From Cubamyces lactineus (lineage: Eukaryota; Basidiomycota; Agaricomycetes; Polyporales; Polyporaceae), in NCBI GenBank assembly GCA_022376465.1, contig JACDTU010000013.1, positions 1 through 64,000 of the forward strand: a DNA stretch of 64,000 nt, read 5' to 3'. Of this stretch, positions 51,985-64,000 are shown one piece after another. Both the position numbers and the translations under genes were made by a program. Position 1 is the stretch's first letter, and each line of letters opens with the position of its first letter. The notes beneath the pieces are model-generated. The model made no database searches and was not told the DNA's origin. It saw only the letters and a program-made list of their open reading frames with translations.

Positions 51985-54900
51985 CATGTGAGCTTCCCCG
52001 ACACCGGACAGGAGTGCAACTGCTAATCCCGGCTTCTCGACCACAAAGTACCGGTCACCATATAGATTGCCACTTTGATCCCGTGCGGCCTCCTCCTGGG
52101 TCTTCGGCATTGGTACCATCGCAACCACCGCCTTGATCCCGTGAACGTCAATGATTTCGCGCGAGGCATCTCCTCGATACATACATGCAAGGACTGCGCC
52201 ATGCGTCTCCCGGGTAATTGTTGGATCAGCGTCCGAGAATTTGGAGATCATCGCAAACGTGTGGACGGTGTTGTTGAGATCGTACTGGAGAAAGTACTGG
52301 ACTTCAGCGAAGTGCTCGCCTCCAAGCTGCGAAAGGATGTCAGTATGTGCATGGAACATCTTGCATGCAAATGAGAACTCGCCTTTACCATGCGTGCTCA
52401 GCGCGGCCGCCTATCGCATGCCTCGAGCATGGTCTCCTTCCATGCAGCCCGCACAATCTGACCGTTCGGCAAGCGCAAACGAGCCCACCGTCGCGCCGAC
52501 GGCTTCCAACCGGTCTGGATGGGTACTCCATGGCACTCCAGCAGAGAGACTATGGAAGCTTGCTCGAGCTCATTTGCTACCAGGACTGGTTGTCGGTCGG
52601 CCGCACGGGGAAGGCGAAAACCACCCCCAAGGTCCACAGACCCCACAGGAGGGGAAGCGTCGGGCACAAGGTCAGGAATCATTGCCTTCAGCGCATTGGC
52701 CTGGCACCGACGAAGTGCATGCTCAGAGACATTAGCGTAAGGTGTAACATGTTGCTTGAGTTCGCGAGTAATGTTACCGATGAAATTCTCGAGAGTCCAC
52801 TGTGTGTAAAGACTCCCTGGGCCCGTACGGTGAGCCTCGTGTGCGATGTGCCCAGTCGCGTGCAGACTCTGCCGTACAAAATGCATACGGTCAGCGCGTC
52901 GTTGACAATACAGGGTTTCAAAATCTTCCGCGTGGCGAACAAGTAACTTGTGAGCGGTCCGGAGATGGGCAAGGGGTAGCTGATATTGAAGCAGAAGACG
53001 GATTCCGACGACGAGCTTGCAGAAGTGTTGATAGTAAAGAGGTCGTTGAACATGGCGGAGAAAGCCTGGCAAGAGGCCATAGACGTACAGTAAGAACTCC
53101 CAAGCCTTGTATCCGCTGGATATCTTGTCGGCAGGATTGCGAGGCGGTCGGTCGAACGATCCGGGAAGGTAGCGTGTTGCACTGGCAACAAGGGCCCCGT
53201 GCGTCCGCCAGACGTGCTTGTCACGAAAGATGGCCCAGCTCCAGGACTCCTTGTCGTCAGTGGAATCACATTGAAGGGTTCCGCGGAGGAGGCCAAGGAC
53301 AAGGTCAGTGATGTTGAGGGTGACAAGATGCATGAGGTCGGCCGGGAAGCAGAGTGGCAGGGAGAGAATGCGTGGGAGGCCGCTGAAGATGGACGGCTTG
53401 GCGATGCCCGTGTGCAGGCGTGTCCGTGTGTACGATGCCGAGTTGGGTGCGCTAATCACTCGCGCCAGAGCGTCAGAGTAGCGTTGGACTGTCTCGCTTG
53501 ACACAGGTGGGTTGCCACGCATGCTGGAGTCGGGATGGTCGGAACCAGGCACAGTGTAACTGGTGGGCCTCTGCATGACTGGATAGTAAGTTTGGCCGAT
53601 TGCTTTGTAGCGGCTGCGGAACCCACAGTAAAGACGACAACCATGGGCTCCCTGGTGGCCCACAAGACCGTTGAGGTATGCCATACCGGGGCCATCGGCT
53701 GTAGCAAAGAGGAGGAAGGGCTTCGAGGTGAAGACAGAATGGAGTGCGCCATTCCAGATCGGCAACCCTTCGCGCTGCAATGCGGCGAGGTGAAAGAGCC
53801 CAGGGAAGAGGAATGATTCGATGTTCTTTGGTTTGCGTGGACCTCCAATGACTGCGCCGGGAAGGACATATTGCTTCTTGTAGCGGCAGTCTGGTGGGAG
53901 GTCGCACAAGACCCAGATGTAAAACCAGCAATCACTCGCCTTGGACTGATACAACTGGGCGCCGTCTCAGTAGAGATCGTCTAGGATGTCGATGCTTTGT
54001 GGGTCCTGGCCAAGATTCGCAATGATCTCCTTGGTGCAGCGAGCGCGGTGTTGCATGAGTCGAGCGTTGTCCGGCGACGCCCACATCGCCTGCAGTTGCG
54101 GACCAATGGGGAACGTGTGAAACGTACGGCGAGCGACCTTCTTGCCACGCGCAGCGTTCCATTGGTCATAGCGGGCCTCGCCACAGTGGGGACAGGTCTC
54201 CAAATCAGCAAATGGGCCGGTGAATGCGACACACGAGTTGAGACACATGTCTGTGAGGATGGCACCGATGCCCGTCAAGGACTGGACGAGGTTCTTGACG
54301 CCATCGTAGGTTGGGATGTCGTCGTCGGGGTGAAGCTCAAGCATGACTCGGCGGTGGTCCATTTAGTTGTCCTCCGAGGCGTCGCCTCGAGCGAGGAACA
54401 TGCCGAGGGCTGCGCGCTCACAGGGTGAAATGTTGGGGGAACGTGTACGGGGCTCGCGAAGGCGCTGGATTGTACCTGCGTCAAGGTCAGAGGCCTCGAG
54501 GGTTGCCCCTGCCAATGCGCGAATGAAAGCTTGCACTTCACGAACCTCGCGGCGACGGGCCTCACGGGGAACATCGACGTCCTCGGAGTATCCGTGCTCT
54601 GGGTCGTCCGCAGGCGGGTTGGTGTCCTGGGGATTGTCAAGGGGTCGGTGGGGGGGAAGGCGGTGGTGTAGGTGAAGGAATCGGAGATGGGTTGGCCGGA
54701 ACTGCCAGCGGGGGCAATACAGGAACGGGCGGCACTGCGGGGCATCGGCTGGATCCCCCGCAGCAGGCCCAGATGCCTTACTGATGATTGCGACATGTTC
54801 AGCGTGGAAACCAGGACGCTCGGATCTCTGGTTATCGGCTTCATGAGCTGGAGACTGTGGCATATTGCTGGCAGGCCCGGGCTCGAGGTGACCAATCTAC

Positions 54901-55215
54901 AAGGGAAATAATATCAGGTCTACAGACTGAAATATGCAAGGAATGGCCTACTCGTTCACTCGGGCCGGGGGCGTTCTGCACGCCGTCGTACTGTGCAAAG
55001 AACGTATTGATGTCCGCATCCTCGCGGAACGGCGCGTGACGCCGGTAGGTGCGCTCGTCGACAGCACGCTGTTGTCCTTTGCAGTACTTCCAACAGTTGC
55101 ACAATTTGGACGTAGTGCTGCCAAAAGAGGACTGCATGTCGTCGTAGGGAATAGCTTGCAAGGGTAGGATGTTGGGAGGCTGCGAGCGTGAGGTGGTTGG
55201 CCCTATCGCGTACAT
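51985..55215 (-). pseudogene. Second Tnp2-type transposase, broken
   Basis: Starts MYAIGPTTSRSQPPNILPLQ at 55215 with a Cys-rich N-terminal segment (KLCNCWKYCKGQQRAVDERT); after an intron at about 54975-54910 follow HEADNQRSERPGFHAEHV and EVQAFIRALAGATLEA. The zinc-binding block LNSCVAFTGPFADLETCPHC and catalytic blocks DGAQLYQSKASDCWFYIWVL, VLPGAVIGGPRKPKNIESFL, ATADGPGMAYLNGLVGHQGA, FPADLMHLVTLNITDLVLGL and WTLENFIGNITRELKQH are clear; the C-terminal domain EVQYFLQYDLNNTVHTFAMI ... DRYFVVEKPGLAVALL is at about 52340-51985. In-frame stops occur at 54360 (TAA before MDHRRVM) and about 53967 (TGA between DDLY and DGAQLY, with some 25 usual residues missing), plus a frame change near 52385. Belongs to a different subfamily from the transposase at 40302. 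Confidence 0.85.
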
Positions 55216-56347
55216 CTCTTATACATTGTGCGTGTGGCCTGGCAAGTATATTGGTTAGCTATAAACTAGGGTGAGCAGAGATAGGGCCTAACTTCAGCCG
55301 AAGAGTGGAGTGCTTTGTAAAGACATCTTATAGAATGGCAAGTCTTGTGATATGTTCGTCGTAGGAGCCAGAACAGAAGTCATATTCTACCAGATCGGAT
55401 GGGCGAGCGGAGTATAGCACGCCCGACACATACCCAAAAAGGAAATCAATCGGCCTGGACACAACGGGACTGATATGGCTCGGTTCAGATCGATATGGCT
55501 CGGAATGGATCTTGTCGATCCTCACTGGGGATCAGGGGCGGGAAAACAAGGAGACGGGGAGGTACACAGGTGCTTAGCAGGTATGCTACCACGGCGACTG
55601 GCAGGCCTTAGGATCTCCGGCATTGCAGCCCCTATCCCAGGCGGACTGAACGCTCCACAGGAGATTCGAACCACTTACGCGCGCGCTCTCCGGCTTGAAG
55701 AACTTGCTTCAGACACATCCGACAAGATGGATGCGGAGGGCATCCAAGGAGCGCAGCGGCACATAGACGTCGTAGTAATCGACGGCGTCGAATTTCGGAC
55801 ATAGAAGTTGTAAAACGGGTACCCCGCCATGACCTGGAGAGCCGTGCGCCCTCCGCATTGGAAACGGATCTTGCCGCTAAGGTAAGTGATAATATTGTAC
55901 TCACTTCGAGCGACCTATGACTGAGAGGCTCTTGTGGCTGGTGACGGAACAGCGCATCTCAGTGCGCAAAATGCCACCTCAGCGATGATATGAGACGAAC
56001 AGGACACATATAGAGCTCTAGAAACTCGGAAGGAAAAGTTGGACGTATGTATCAATGCTCTGTGAAGGCAGGAAGCCCCCTGACAAGTCGATAACCTCCT
56101 CCCACTCTCCTCATGAACGACGGGACTTTTCAGGCTTTATTTATGCGTGAGCCGACGACGGGAGTTCCGAACGCTTGCACGCAAGGGCCCACAATTTATC
56201 CACAATATCCTTGACCCCTAATGAGAATATTTTAGAATCGACATACATATAATGATAGCCATGGGCGTACCTTCATTTGCATGGTCGAACCGGGGTCGAT
56301 TTCCGGTGCTGATGACTTCTCTGGTCCTATACCCCAGCTCGCTGTCG
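55216..56347. other. Interval with one possible exon remnant
   Basis: On the minus strand about 55860-55715 reads CGGRTALQVMAGYPFYNFYV and, after one missing base, FDAVDYYDVYVPLRSLDALR with IHLVG: it looks like part of a conserved protein but I cannot name it. A TATGGCTCGG motif is repeated at about 55475 and 55493. Nothing else was recognised. Confidence 0.3.
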
Positions 56348-56836
56348 CTAAATGGTCAGCGGCCGCCGGCTTCGCGACAAAGCAATGCGTGATACTGACC
56401 TGATTAAATCAGTCTTGGTGTCATCGGATATATTGTCGAGGACCACCGCCATTCTGTTTGCCGAGGTGGAGACCGTAGGTAGTTTCACAGAATATTTTTT
56501 TTCGAGTGAGCGTAGTTCGTTATCAACAAGGGTCCAATTGCGGTGGCGGAGGAACAAGAACGCCACCGGGTTGGAGTTCAATGTTGCAGACCACAGCTGG
56601 CCCTCCCATACCTCGTCCGAGGGAGCAAGTTTGCATGGTAGAGTGTTCGTCGACGAACTGAGATCCACATCCTCAACCAAGGCAAAGGTGTGCTGGGCAT
56701 ATTCGACGACTTCCATGGTGGGGTTGCAAAGGGGGTGTGCTACGATATGCTTCGCTGGCACGCGATATGCTTCGCTGGCACAATGACGGAGTCCCAATTT
56801 CCGCACGTCCGCCGAATAACTTGAAGCTCCGCTCAC
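56348..56836 (-). CDS. Hypothetical protein, 162 residues or less
   Basis: Open frame ending RSRRPLTI at 56348. The central part looks coding: PLCNPTMEVVEYAQHTFALV, DEVWEGQLWSATLNSNPVAF and LRHRNWTLVDNELRSLEKKY. The N-terminal end passes through a 20-bp tandem duplication (GATATGCTTCGCTGGCACGC, 56744-56781), so the true start is uncertain and an upstream intron is possible. No family recognised. Confidence 0.45.
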   Translation of the reverse strand: MSGASSYSADVRKLGLRHCASEAYRVPAKHIVAHPLCNPTMEVVEYAQHTFALVEDVDLSSSTNTLPCKLAPSDEVWEGQLWSATLNSNPVAFLFLRHRNWTLVDNELRSLEKKYSVKLPTVSTSANRMAVVLDNISDDTKTDLIRSVSRIALSRSRRPLTI

Positions 56837-57227
56837 TTCGTATCAGGCCGAACTCAAAATCCTACACGGCTAAGGGCCTAGTCTCCATGCCGCCCGTAAT
56901 AGAGATGGATGACAATCAATCAATTTCTTATAACGGTCTGCGCCTCCCAACTCGCATGCGCCCAATATGCTTCGAGCGTTGTGCCCGCTGCCCGACGACG
57001 TCGTCGAGCTCAGGACGCGTCCGAGTTGGTATACGCGCAGCGTCCGAGTCCTTCGGGTAAAAGTACGCCTGCGGGGCATCATGCTAGCGCTCGTTCATGT
57101 ATAAGAGGGCCACTCACCGTCTTCGGAATGCCAGTACCCAGTACTACTTCCACTCGTACACCAGCCCAAGCAAGGTACGCCAGTGCCATTCTCCCCCCAC
57201 TTTTCAACACTTCTAATGCCCTCATAG

Positions 57228-57778
57228 ATGCGCACATTCGCCCCGTTGATCACTGTCGCTGCCATCGCAGTCTCGTCTGTTACGGCCGTCTGTCCTGGCT
57301 ACGACTTCGCATTCCAGGACCGTGGTTACCAGAACTGTACGGCATACATGCTTCTTCCTGCGTCCGCCAGCGCACTAATTGTCCAACGATTCGCTTTAGA
57401 CGTCCTCCTTGACACCTCGTGCAACGGTGTCGAGACGTTCATCTACAACGGGGTGAATGCATGCACCCAGGGCACGCTCAAGTGCTCTCCGCCCCCGATC
57501 ACGATCACGGACGTGCTCGCTCCCGATGGGTACTGGTACGTCCCATATCTCTGTCTCCCACTACAATGTGAAAATACAGAGTTCTGACCGGCCTTCGTGG
57601 CGTCCACAGGTACGCGTGCCAGAGCGACGCGAACTCGGGCTCGTGCGTCGGGTGGCACAACACGTACTGTTGCTGGTGGAACGGCGGAGCGCGCTCGCTC
57701 AAGGAGGGTGAGGACGACGTCCCGCTCCTACGCAACGAGACTACGGAGGGGACGGTGGTATTCGCAAAGGACGCATAA
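57228..57778 (+). CDS. Small secreted cysteine-rich protein, 158 residues
   Basis: CDS 57228-57535 and 57610-57778; the intron is GTACGT...CCACAG and splits a Trp codon. The N-terminus MRTFAPLITVAAIAVSSVTA is a good signal peptide. The mature part has nine cysteines (CPGYDF, NCTAY, SCNGVE, ACTQG, KCSPPP, ACQSD, SCVGW, CCWWNGG) and two N-glycosylation motifs, ending VVFAKDA. Cysteine-rich secreted proteins of this size are often involved in wall or host interaction, but nothing in the sequence fixes a role. The gene is isolated: 390 bp upstream and 840 bp downstream lack genes. Confidence 0.8.
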
Positions 57779-58622
57779 GCTGCTGCATTGAAAACTTGTG
57801 ATGCACGAATCGGGACATGGACAATATTTGGATCTGAAGTTCTCTCGGGTTGCTGATGTTGTATTATTCCTGGGTACATGTATGTCACCAAGTATAACAT
57901 ATGGTTTCGTAGCGCATCGGCCCTGCGCGGCGTGCCAAGCAGTGATCAGGACTTGCAGATATCAACGTGGACTGATCCTCTGACCAAACATACTCTACTT
58001 TACCTTCAGGTTTTCTCTTCGGCCATGTTCGGCTCTCCGTCAATCCTTAGAACTTCAAAGCGACATGTGTTCACACACAGAATTTGTGTCGTACTATCCA
58101 CTGAGTACTGTGCTAGCACTTCCGATCTCATCTCGTATGAAAAGTACTGTGTTCAGCTAGCATCGAGTCATAGGTGAACCAACTCCTGATGTAACTTCTC
58201 ACTAGTGCAATTTCTCGGAAAGATTAACGGTAATGCACTTTGGAGGAGAGACCCATGGTATCATGAGCACGCACCACTAAAATCGGATGAAAGGGCTCTC
58301 TTGGGAGGACCACCGAGTACGTGCATTCTAGTCCCATCAGGTGAATCCCCTTCAGGAAACCCACGGTCTTCGTTTCAGCGATCTCGGAGGCAAAGCATGT
58401 TTGCCGGCCTCACTAATGCCAGGGACTCCTATGACTTGAAGATATCGCTCATCCGGCGTCGTCAGCACAACGACACCATCCAGTGTGCGACTCAACTCGC
58501 TTTCGTAACCCGAAGCGATGTACCAACTACGAATACGTGATAGTACAAAGTGTGCACGCTGGGCGCGCTTGAACCGATATTGATGTGCATCTGCAACTGA
58601 TTCTTCCACCCCAACAAGGCGA
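57779..58622. other. Interval without recognised gene
   Basis: 3' region of the secreted-protein gene and of the hydrolase gene, which converge here. Short open frames only. Confidence 0.45.
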
Positions 58623-59612
58623 TCAAGTACGCGCGGGGATCTTCCCGGGGAGGAACGCGCTGCCTTCTTTGTTCCTTCTGTACCACTCCTCGTCGTGCGC
58701 AAGGAGAACGTCCACCTTCGGCATCCCCAAGAGCGTCCTGACACGCCGAATGTGTTCGACCGCGTCCTCTTTATTGGCATGCGCACAGTGCGTATGGCCG
58801 GCGGGGTCAACGATGACCGCAACGTCCTTCTCCCCAGTTAAAAGGCGTTTGTCGTGCGCGGTATCGCTGCCGAGGTAAATCCACGAACCCTCAGCGGACG
58901 TGCGAGCGAGGACGTTGATGTGCCCCGCCAGATGGCCTATAGCGTCGATGAGATAGAGGCTGCCGTCTCCGAAATAGTCGTGAGCGCGCGGGAAGGGACC
59001 GATCGCGGTGTCGAAGACGGCGGCAGCGAGGAATCGAGTGCGTTCCGAGGGAACACACGACTGGAGGATGTCGGACTTCGGGTTCGTAGGAAAACCAGTC
59101 TCCAGCAATGCACGTCCGGCCTCTGCGACCACGAACGTCGCATTAACGAAAGGTGCGGGGTCGCCGATGCTGCAGTGAACACTATATGAGCTCTCTTGAA
59201 CGACATGATCATCCTATACTAGAGCCTACTCGACTCACTGGTCCCAGTGCAAATGGCTGATCACGATGGTTCGTACGTCTTTCGGATCAATGCCTCCTTT
59301 GAGCAACGACTCGTCGACGCTCTGAGGGACCGTATACGGCATGTACTTCTCCGCGATGCCTTGCACGAGAGGAGGGTAGGACGATGTGTCGCGCCGTAGA
59401 CCGAGGTCGAAGACGAGGTGCGCCCCGGAGGGGACATGACGCAAGGAGAACGCCAACGACGGGCACAACTTCACTTCGTTGGCGGCGGCATCCTTGATGA
59501 AAAACTGCATAGGCAAAGTCATCATGCCTGCTTCGAGCGCGGATACTTCGATATAGGCCTGGTTTGGCCCAGGATTGGGTAGAGCTGCGCCATCGGCTTG
59601 TGGAGTAGACAT
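58623..59612 (-). CDS. Metallo-beta-lactamase-fold hydrolase, 310 residues
   Basis: Two exons, 59612-59239 and 59181-58623, with a 57-bp intron (GTGAGT...ATAG) that falls inside the last His of the zinc motif. Start MSTPQADGAALPNPGPNQAY. Exon 1 has HLVFDLGLRRD (start of the fold) and VISHLHWD, completed by exon 2 to the HxHxDH zinc-binding motif, followed by CSIGDPAPF, LIDAIGHLAGHINVLAR (third metal His), YLGSDTAHD and VLLAHDEEWYRR. This pattern is that of the N-acyl-homoserine lactonase-like branch of the family, with many fungal members of unknown substrate. Cytoplasmic: no signal peptide. Confidence 0.88.
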
Positions 59613-60278
59613 AGTGTGTCGCTAGCTAGGTTCAGCGTCCGGCTAGGGTGGTTTCAAGTTGCTTTTATGCTCGTGGCCTTGGGACACACTGGCATCGACC
59701 TGACATCGCGACACACACACAATGTGAAATCCCGGGCTGAGCGCTGAGCGATTGTAATAGGGGCTGTGACCGTCCAGTCTCCGGACTCGCGATCAGATAG
59801 GGCACAGGGACTCAAGATAGTTGCGCACTCACCATGGCGTTGGATCTACAGTTTCGGCGTGCCGCACATTCGAGGCCGTGCGTCCCCGCTGGCGCTGGGC
59901 GCTGAGCGGGTTTGGGACAGTTGGAAGGTCAGCATCGTCACGATTTATGGCATGAGCGGCGAGCCTTACGCTCGATGCATTGACAACCTTCCAAAGCGTA
60001 CAAGTAATACATGCGAGTCGTACGATACGTGAGTAGGGGGAGAACATAAGGGTAGAAGGAGCGTGAGCAGGGTCTCGCGAGTGGAAATCTATGATAAAGC
60101 CAGAACTCCTCGGTAACGAGGGAAAATGACAAGATGAAGAAGCTAGCGCTTCGGAGCGAGGCCTTGCAGGAGAGTGCAGACTAAGCAATATACGGTCATG
60201 GAATGAAAAGCAAAGCTCGAAAGACGAACCGTGATCATGTACATATATATATCCAGTGTGTCGTCATGGGTGGGTCGT
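59613..60278. other. Intergenic interval
   Basis: Promoter of the hydrolase gene and 3' flank of the mitofusin gene; no open frame with coding character. Confidence 0.5.
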
Positions 60279-63053
60279 TTACGCGGCGGAGACGAGCAGC
60301 ACAGACTCGCGCACCTCGCTGGCGCGCCGCTCGACCTCGTTAAACCACTCGAGCGCCTTCTTCGCCCGCCGCTCAATCTCCTCTGCGCCATGCACCTCAC
60401 GGCCACGCTCCTCCATAGCAGCGCGGAACCGTTCCTTGAGGTCCCAAGATGCCAGACGCAGCACCTTGCGCGTCTCCCGGCTGACCCGAGAAGCATGCGC
60501 GCCTACGAACGAGCCCTCTTCGCCCAGCTCCTCTCCCTCTTTCGCCAATGATGCCTTGATCCGGCGGCCGACCGTGCGTGGGACAGTGCTGGGGAGCTCG
60601 ACAACAAAGTACGCAGCGAGGCCAAGCGCCACAGCGCCAAGGACAGGGGCTGCCCACTTCCGCGCCGTCTCGTTCTCGAGGAGGTCCCAGACTCGTACGA
60701 CGCCTTCCACCAGGCCTCGCACACCAAGCGCTTTGCCTCCAACCATAGTAAGCGCGCCGAGGCCAACGGACGCATACCCAAGTGTGCTGACAGCCATCTC
60801 CTCGTCGCCCTCGCTTTTGCCCTCGCCAAAGTGCACCCAGAATTGATGATGAACGTCGAAAAGATCGAAGAACGTCGTCTCGAGCATATCGTGGCGTTGC
60901 GCGAGGCCGATACCAAGCCCGTAGATGCCACCAGCAACAACAGTACCCGACGCCCGGCGCGACTTGCGGTTGTCCTTCTTGTCAGCGCGAGCGGAGAACA
61001 TCGCCTCGGGCATGAAGACCCGCCGTGAACGCTCGACGCCCTCTGGGAGGTGCTCGTCCCCAAGCTTGGTAATCTTATTGACAGCCTCAGTGGTGACCAC
61101 GCGCGCCTCGTCTTCCGCAAGCTTGACGGCTGCGTCGAGACTCAAGAGCAGCGCACGACGCACATCGCGGACATAATCCCAGATGCCGAGAAGTCCAGGG
61201 TAGGAGGGGAGGGAAATGGAGGGAAGGTCGACACCGAGCTTGCCCTGGCCGACACGCTCGACGGCGTCGGTGAGCAGCTCCTTGGTACGCATGCGAGTGC
61301 GAGAAGCGCCGTGATCCTCCACGGACTCGAGGGTCTCCTCCAAGATCTCCCGGCTGTTCTTCATCTTCTCGAGCACGGGACGCACGCGCTCGATATCATT
61401 CTGCGCACGGTCGAGCTCGGTCTGGGCAACGATAGCGTTCGCCCCCACGAGTAGATCGACGTCCGAAAGAAGCTTCGTGAGGTATGTTGATGCGGGCGCC
61501 AGTTTAGACTTCGAGCGCTTAACGAGCACGAAAGAGCGCAGAGCAGACTCGAGGTTGCTGAAGGACGGGGTATCCTCGTGAAGAGCCTGCTGGGAGTCAA
61601 CGAAGTGTACGAGATCCTCAGCGTCCTCGTAGGTCCGAGGGCTGAGCTGCTTGATCTGCTCGAGCACGAGACGCCTGCACTTCGCCTTGTCGCGAATCTG
61701 TTCGTACTTGTTAACGACAATGAAGAGATATGCCTTCTCGTGGCTCGCGTTCATCAGGAACTCCTTCGCGGACAGGGTGAAGTGGTTCTCCGCGGATACG
61801 ACGAAAACCACGACGTCGATCTCCTCCTGTCTAGCAAAGACGCGGGTGGTATGGGTGTTGTCGCGGTTGAGGCCCGGAGCGTCGATGAGAGATATATCGA
61901 CGATACCGTTGCTAAGCAGCGACGCCTGAGGATCACGGGGGTCCCTGAGGTAGACCTTGAGGACTTGCGAGTCGTTTTCGTTCTCCGATACGATCGCATC
62001 CAGATCAGCTAGGCTAGCCCGGGTAAAGGTGCTTTCGTCGGTGACCGAATACGCGACACCTTCCTTGAGGATATGGAGCTCCTCCTTCCCACCATTCTCG
62101 GTGGCGTCGTGCACCTCGCAGAACGCGGTAGTGCAAGGCTGCTGGTCCACGGGCATGACTTCACGGCGCAAAAGGGCGTTGACAAACGTGGACTTCCCCG
62201 CATTCAGATCACCAGTGACCAAGACCTTGGAAGACGTGTCCTCAATGCGAGAGCGGAGCTTATCAAGATGGTTGACAGCGTTGAGAATGCGGTCATCAAG
62301 CAAATTCGCGATGGAGGATTTTTCGAGTTGTGCCACAAGAGCAGCGGGGGAGGATGAAGATCCATGAGCACCGAGCTTGAGATCAAGGCGGAAGACGTGG
62401 AAGTCAGACGCCTCAGCGGGAGAAACAAGACGGTCGGCATCCTCTTCCGACTCGGCAGCAGGCTCCTCTTCCCTGTCAGCGATAGTCGCAAGGGTGACCG
62501 AACGAGTAAGTCCGGCTTTTGCTGGGCTAACGATGACTTCGGCTTCGAAAGAGGGGTCGTCGGGGAACGAAAGCGAGCGGCGCATGCTCTTGCGGCGCGA
62601 GGAGGCGGCCTGCTCCGTAGCGGGTGCTTGTTCCCTCAACTGAGGATAGCGCACGACCCATGAATCCTTGTTGAACTTGCGGAGGTCACCAAGGATGTTC
62701 TTCGTCGAGTCCAACGCTTGGAGCAATCTGCAGATACGTCAGAATGCAGAACACGTTGTTTTCGAACCACCGATCATATAAGTCAAGATCAGTGCGTGCA
62801 TTCCTATGGAAAAGGCATCATGGTCGACCGGGCGCGTCTATAGCGGACGGTGCGACCGTGATGCTCTACAGCCGTTTGCATACTGTCGCCCGTTGACCAT
62901 AGCAGTAGTAGTATGGAGATTCGCTTGAACGCACCTGTTCTTGTGCTCAACATACACCTCCTGCACTCCTTCAATTAGATGTTTGGGTGAACTCTCCACC
63001 GTGGGCTGCGGCGACCCAACGCGAGCAGCGCCAGGGAAATACGACAGAGCCAT
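60279..63053 (-). CDS. fzo1: Mitofusin (Fzo1), mitochondrial outer-membrane fusion GTPase
   Basis: CDS 63053-62935 and 62727-60279, 855 residues, intron GTGCGT...CTGCAG of 207 bp. Starts MALSYFPGAARVGSPQPTVE; the first exon contains HLIEGVQEVYVEHKNR. Dynamin-like GTPase: P-loop TGDLNAGKSTFVNALL (about residue 211), G2 CTTAFCEV, G3 IDAPGLNRD, G4 VVNKYEQI. A first heptad-repeat region precedes the GTPase (AQLEKSSIANLLDDRILNAV) and further coiled coils follow (ELDRAQNDIERVRPVLEKMK). Two adjacent hydrophobic segments near residues 700-765 (VGLGALTMVGGKALGVRG and WAAPVLGAVALGLAAYFVVE) would form the membrane hairpin, and a C-terminal coiled coil (EEIERRAKKALEWFNEVERR) ends the protein. Mediates tethering and fusion of mitochondria. 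Intact. Confidence 0.95.
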
Positions 63054-64000
63054 GTTGTTTCACGGAAACGTTGCTCGTTGTCGCTGCAGCAGCAGTAAAG
63101 CAGTAGCAGTCGTCGTCGTCAGTGGTGAAGATGGTGCCGAGCGTTCTCGACTCCGGTTGGTGCATAGGTTGTCATGATAATTCAGCATTCTCACGCCCCA
63201 GCTTGAAGCGGAGACTTGAGCAATGGTGGAGGAGCTTCCCGGCACTACTCGGCATTTCCTCTTTCTAGGGGTATGTCTCTGTTAATACAAGCTCCGCCTC
63301 TGTATGGAATCTCCGCTCCCGACATTCCCCGACCGGAGCATGAATCACTTGTCCTGGTCCAGCACCAGGCTCGGCGCTCTCTGGACTTGCTCTGGACCAA
63401 CTGCAGATCTACTGCACAAGCCCATCCTATTGACTGACAGTGACAGAACAGAGCCCCTCCCCTTGTCTCTCAGATCTCAACGTTCATAGTTAGATTGAGT
63501 ACCTCTACTGTTGAAATGCAGTGCTGACAAATCCTCGTTACGTGTCGCAACTTGAAGCACTAAGCGTAGGTTCTCTTAAATTGTTCATACAGCTCTCCAT
63601 AACAGTCACTCAGTTCAATACCCAAGCTACCCACGGCCATTGAGCACCCGCATATATTCGCCGCTCATAGGTTGGGGAGCCTCGGTTGAGCCATACGGTT
63701 GCGTGCATACATCCGGCCTTCGAATTCTGTGCTTTACCATTGACATCAATTCCTTGTGAGCGGCGAAACGAGAGCTGAAAATGCATCACGATGATGCAAA
63801 TACTCGTCTCCGGCAGCTGCTTTGTCGAAGCCAACTCAAATGTATACGATGCGCACAGACATTGAGTGCAGGTAAGTAACTGGGACGTTGTGGCACAGCG
63901 CACATGTGCTTCGCCACTGTCTGACGGTACCTGCACAGAACCGTCTGCTCCGAGGTACCTTACTTGTCAGGGCCCAGGACCGGCGTCATGTTGAATCAGG
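63054..64000. other. Upstream region of fzo1 without recognised gene
   Basis: Contains a short CAG/GTC-rich run (CAGCAGCAGTAAAGCAGTAGCAGTC) just before the start codon, in the 5' untranslated region. No gene was recognised up to the window end. Confidence 0.5.

Noticed and set aside
51200..55300. TIRs bounding the second Tnp2 transposase
   Set aside because: A CACTACGCACC motif lies at about 51207 but no inverted partner or matching duplication was found on the other side.

Overview
The window comes from a filamentous basidiomycete, most likely an agaricomycete. Evidence: many short GT-AG introns (about 50-60 bp), Tf1-like self-priming chromoviruses, fungal Tnp2-type transposases, a mitofusin of fungal type, and the sushi/coil plus single-pass membrane-protein families typical of mushrooms. 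More than half of the window is transposon, much of it nested.

Layout. 1-3858: an old minus-strand Ty3 pol (element A), interrupted by a 2.84-kb foldback element (100-2937, 8-bp target duplication) and by a 511-bp miniature LTR element (TRIM, 3194-3704, identical LTRs, 5-bp duplication). 3859-12123: minus-strand chromovirus B with gag, pol and a spliced antisense Zn-cluster gene between pol and the 3' LTR. 12124-17999: plus-strand copia element C, its 5' LTR cut by B. 18000-19520: weak gene fragments. 19521-19861: AT-rich MITE. 20295-22896: vacuolar Ca2+/H+ exchanger gene with micro-exons and a damaged 3' end. 23844-32722: complete, recent chromovirus D (530-bp identical LTRs, duplication ATAAC) with two extra ORFs flanking gag-pol. 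33340-38164: host-like or transposon-borne hypothetical genes and a mannosyltransferase remnant. 38618-48423: a 9.8-kb CACTA transposon (TIR CACTGCGTAA, duplication ATT) that splits a membrane-protein gene whose two halves lie at 38351-38617 and 48427-49719. 50015-50695: histone H3 lacking its first exon. 51985-55215: broken second Tnp2-type transposase. 57228-57778: small secreted Cys-rich protein. 58623-59612: metallo-beta-lactamase-fold hydrolase. 60279-63053: mitofusin.

The strongest signals are translational. Elements C (Ty1/copia) and D (Ty3) are unrelated, yet both have about 1 kb of 5' sequence with no ATG in any frame on the sense strand, and both carry a long open frame there (in frame with gag in C; a separate ORF ending in an ATGA overlap with gag in D). 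Chromoviruses B and D also share a compact -1 frameshift cassette at the gag stop (slippery heptamer, TAG, 5-6-nt spacer, hairpin), and B, D and the TRIM all show Tf1-type self-priming geometry. The copia 3' LTR holds a precise intron-less second copy of its own R segment. Coordinates of exons were worked out by eye from splice signals and reading frame; no alignment or search was run.
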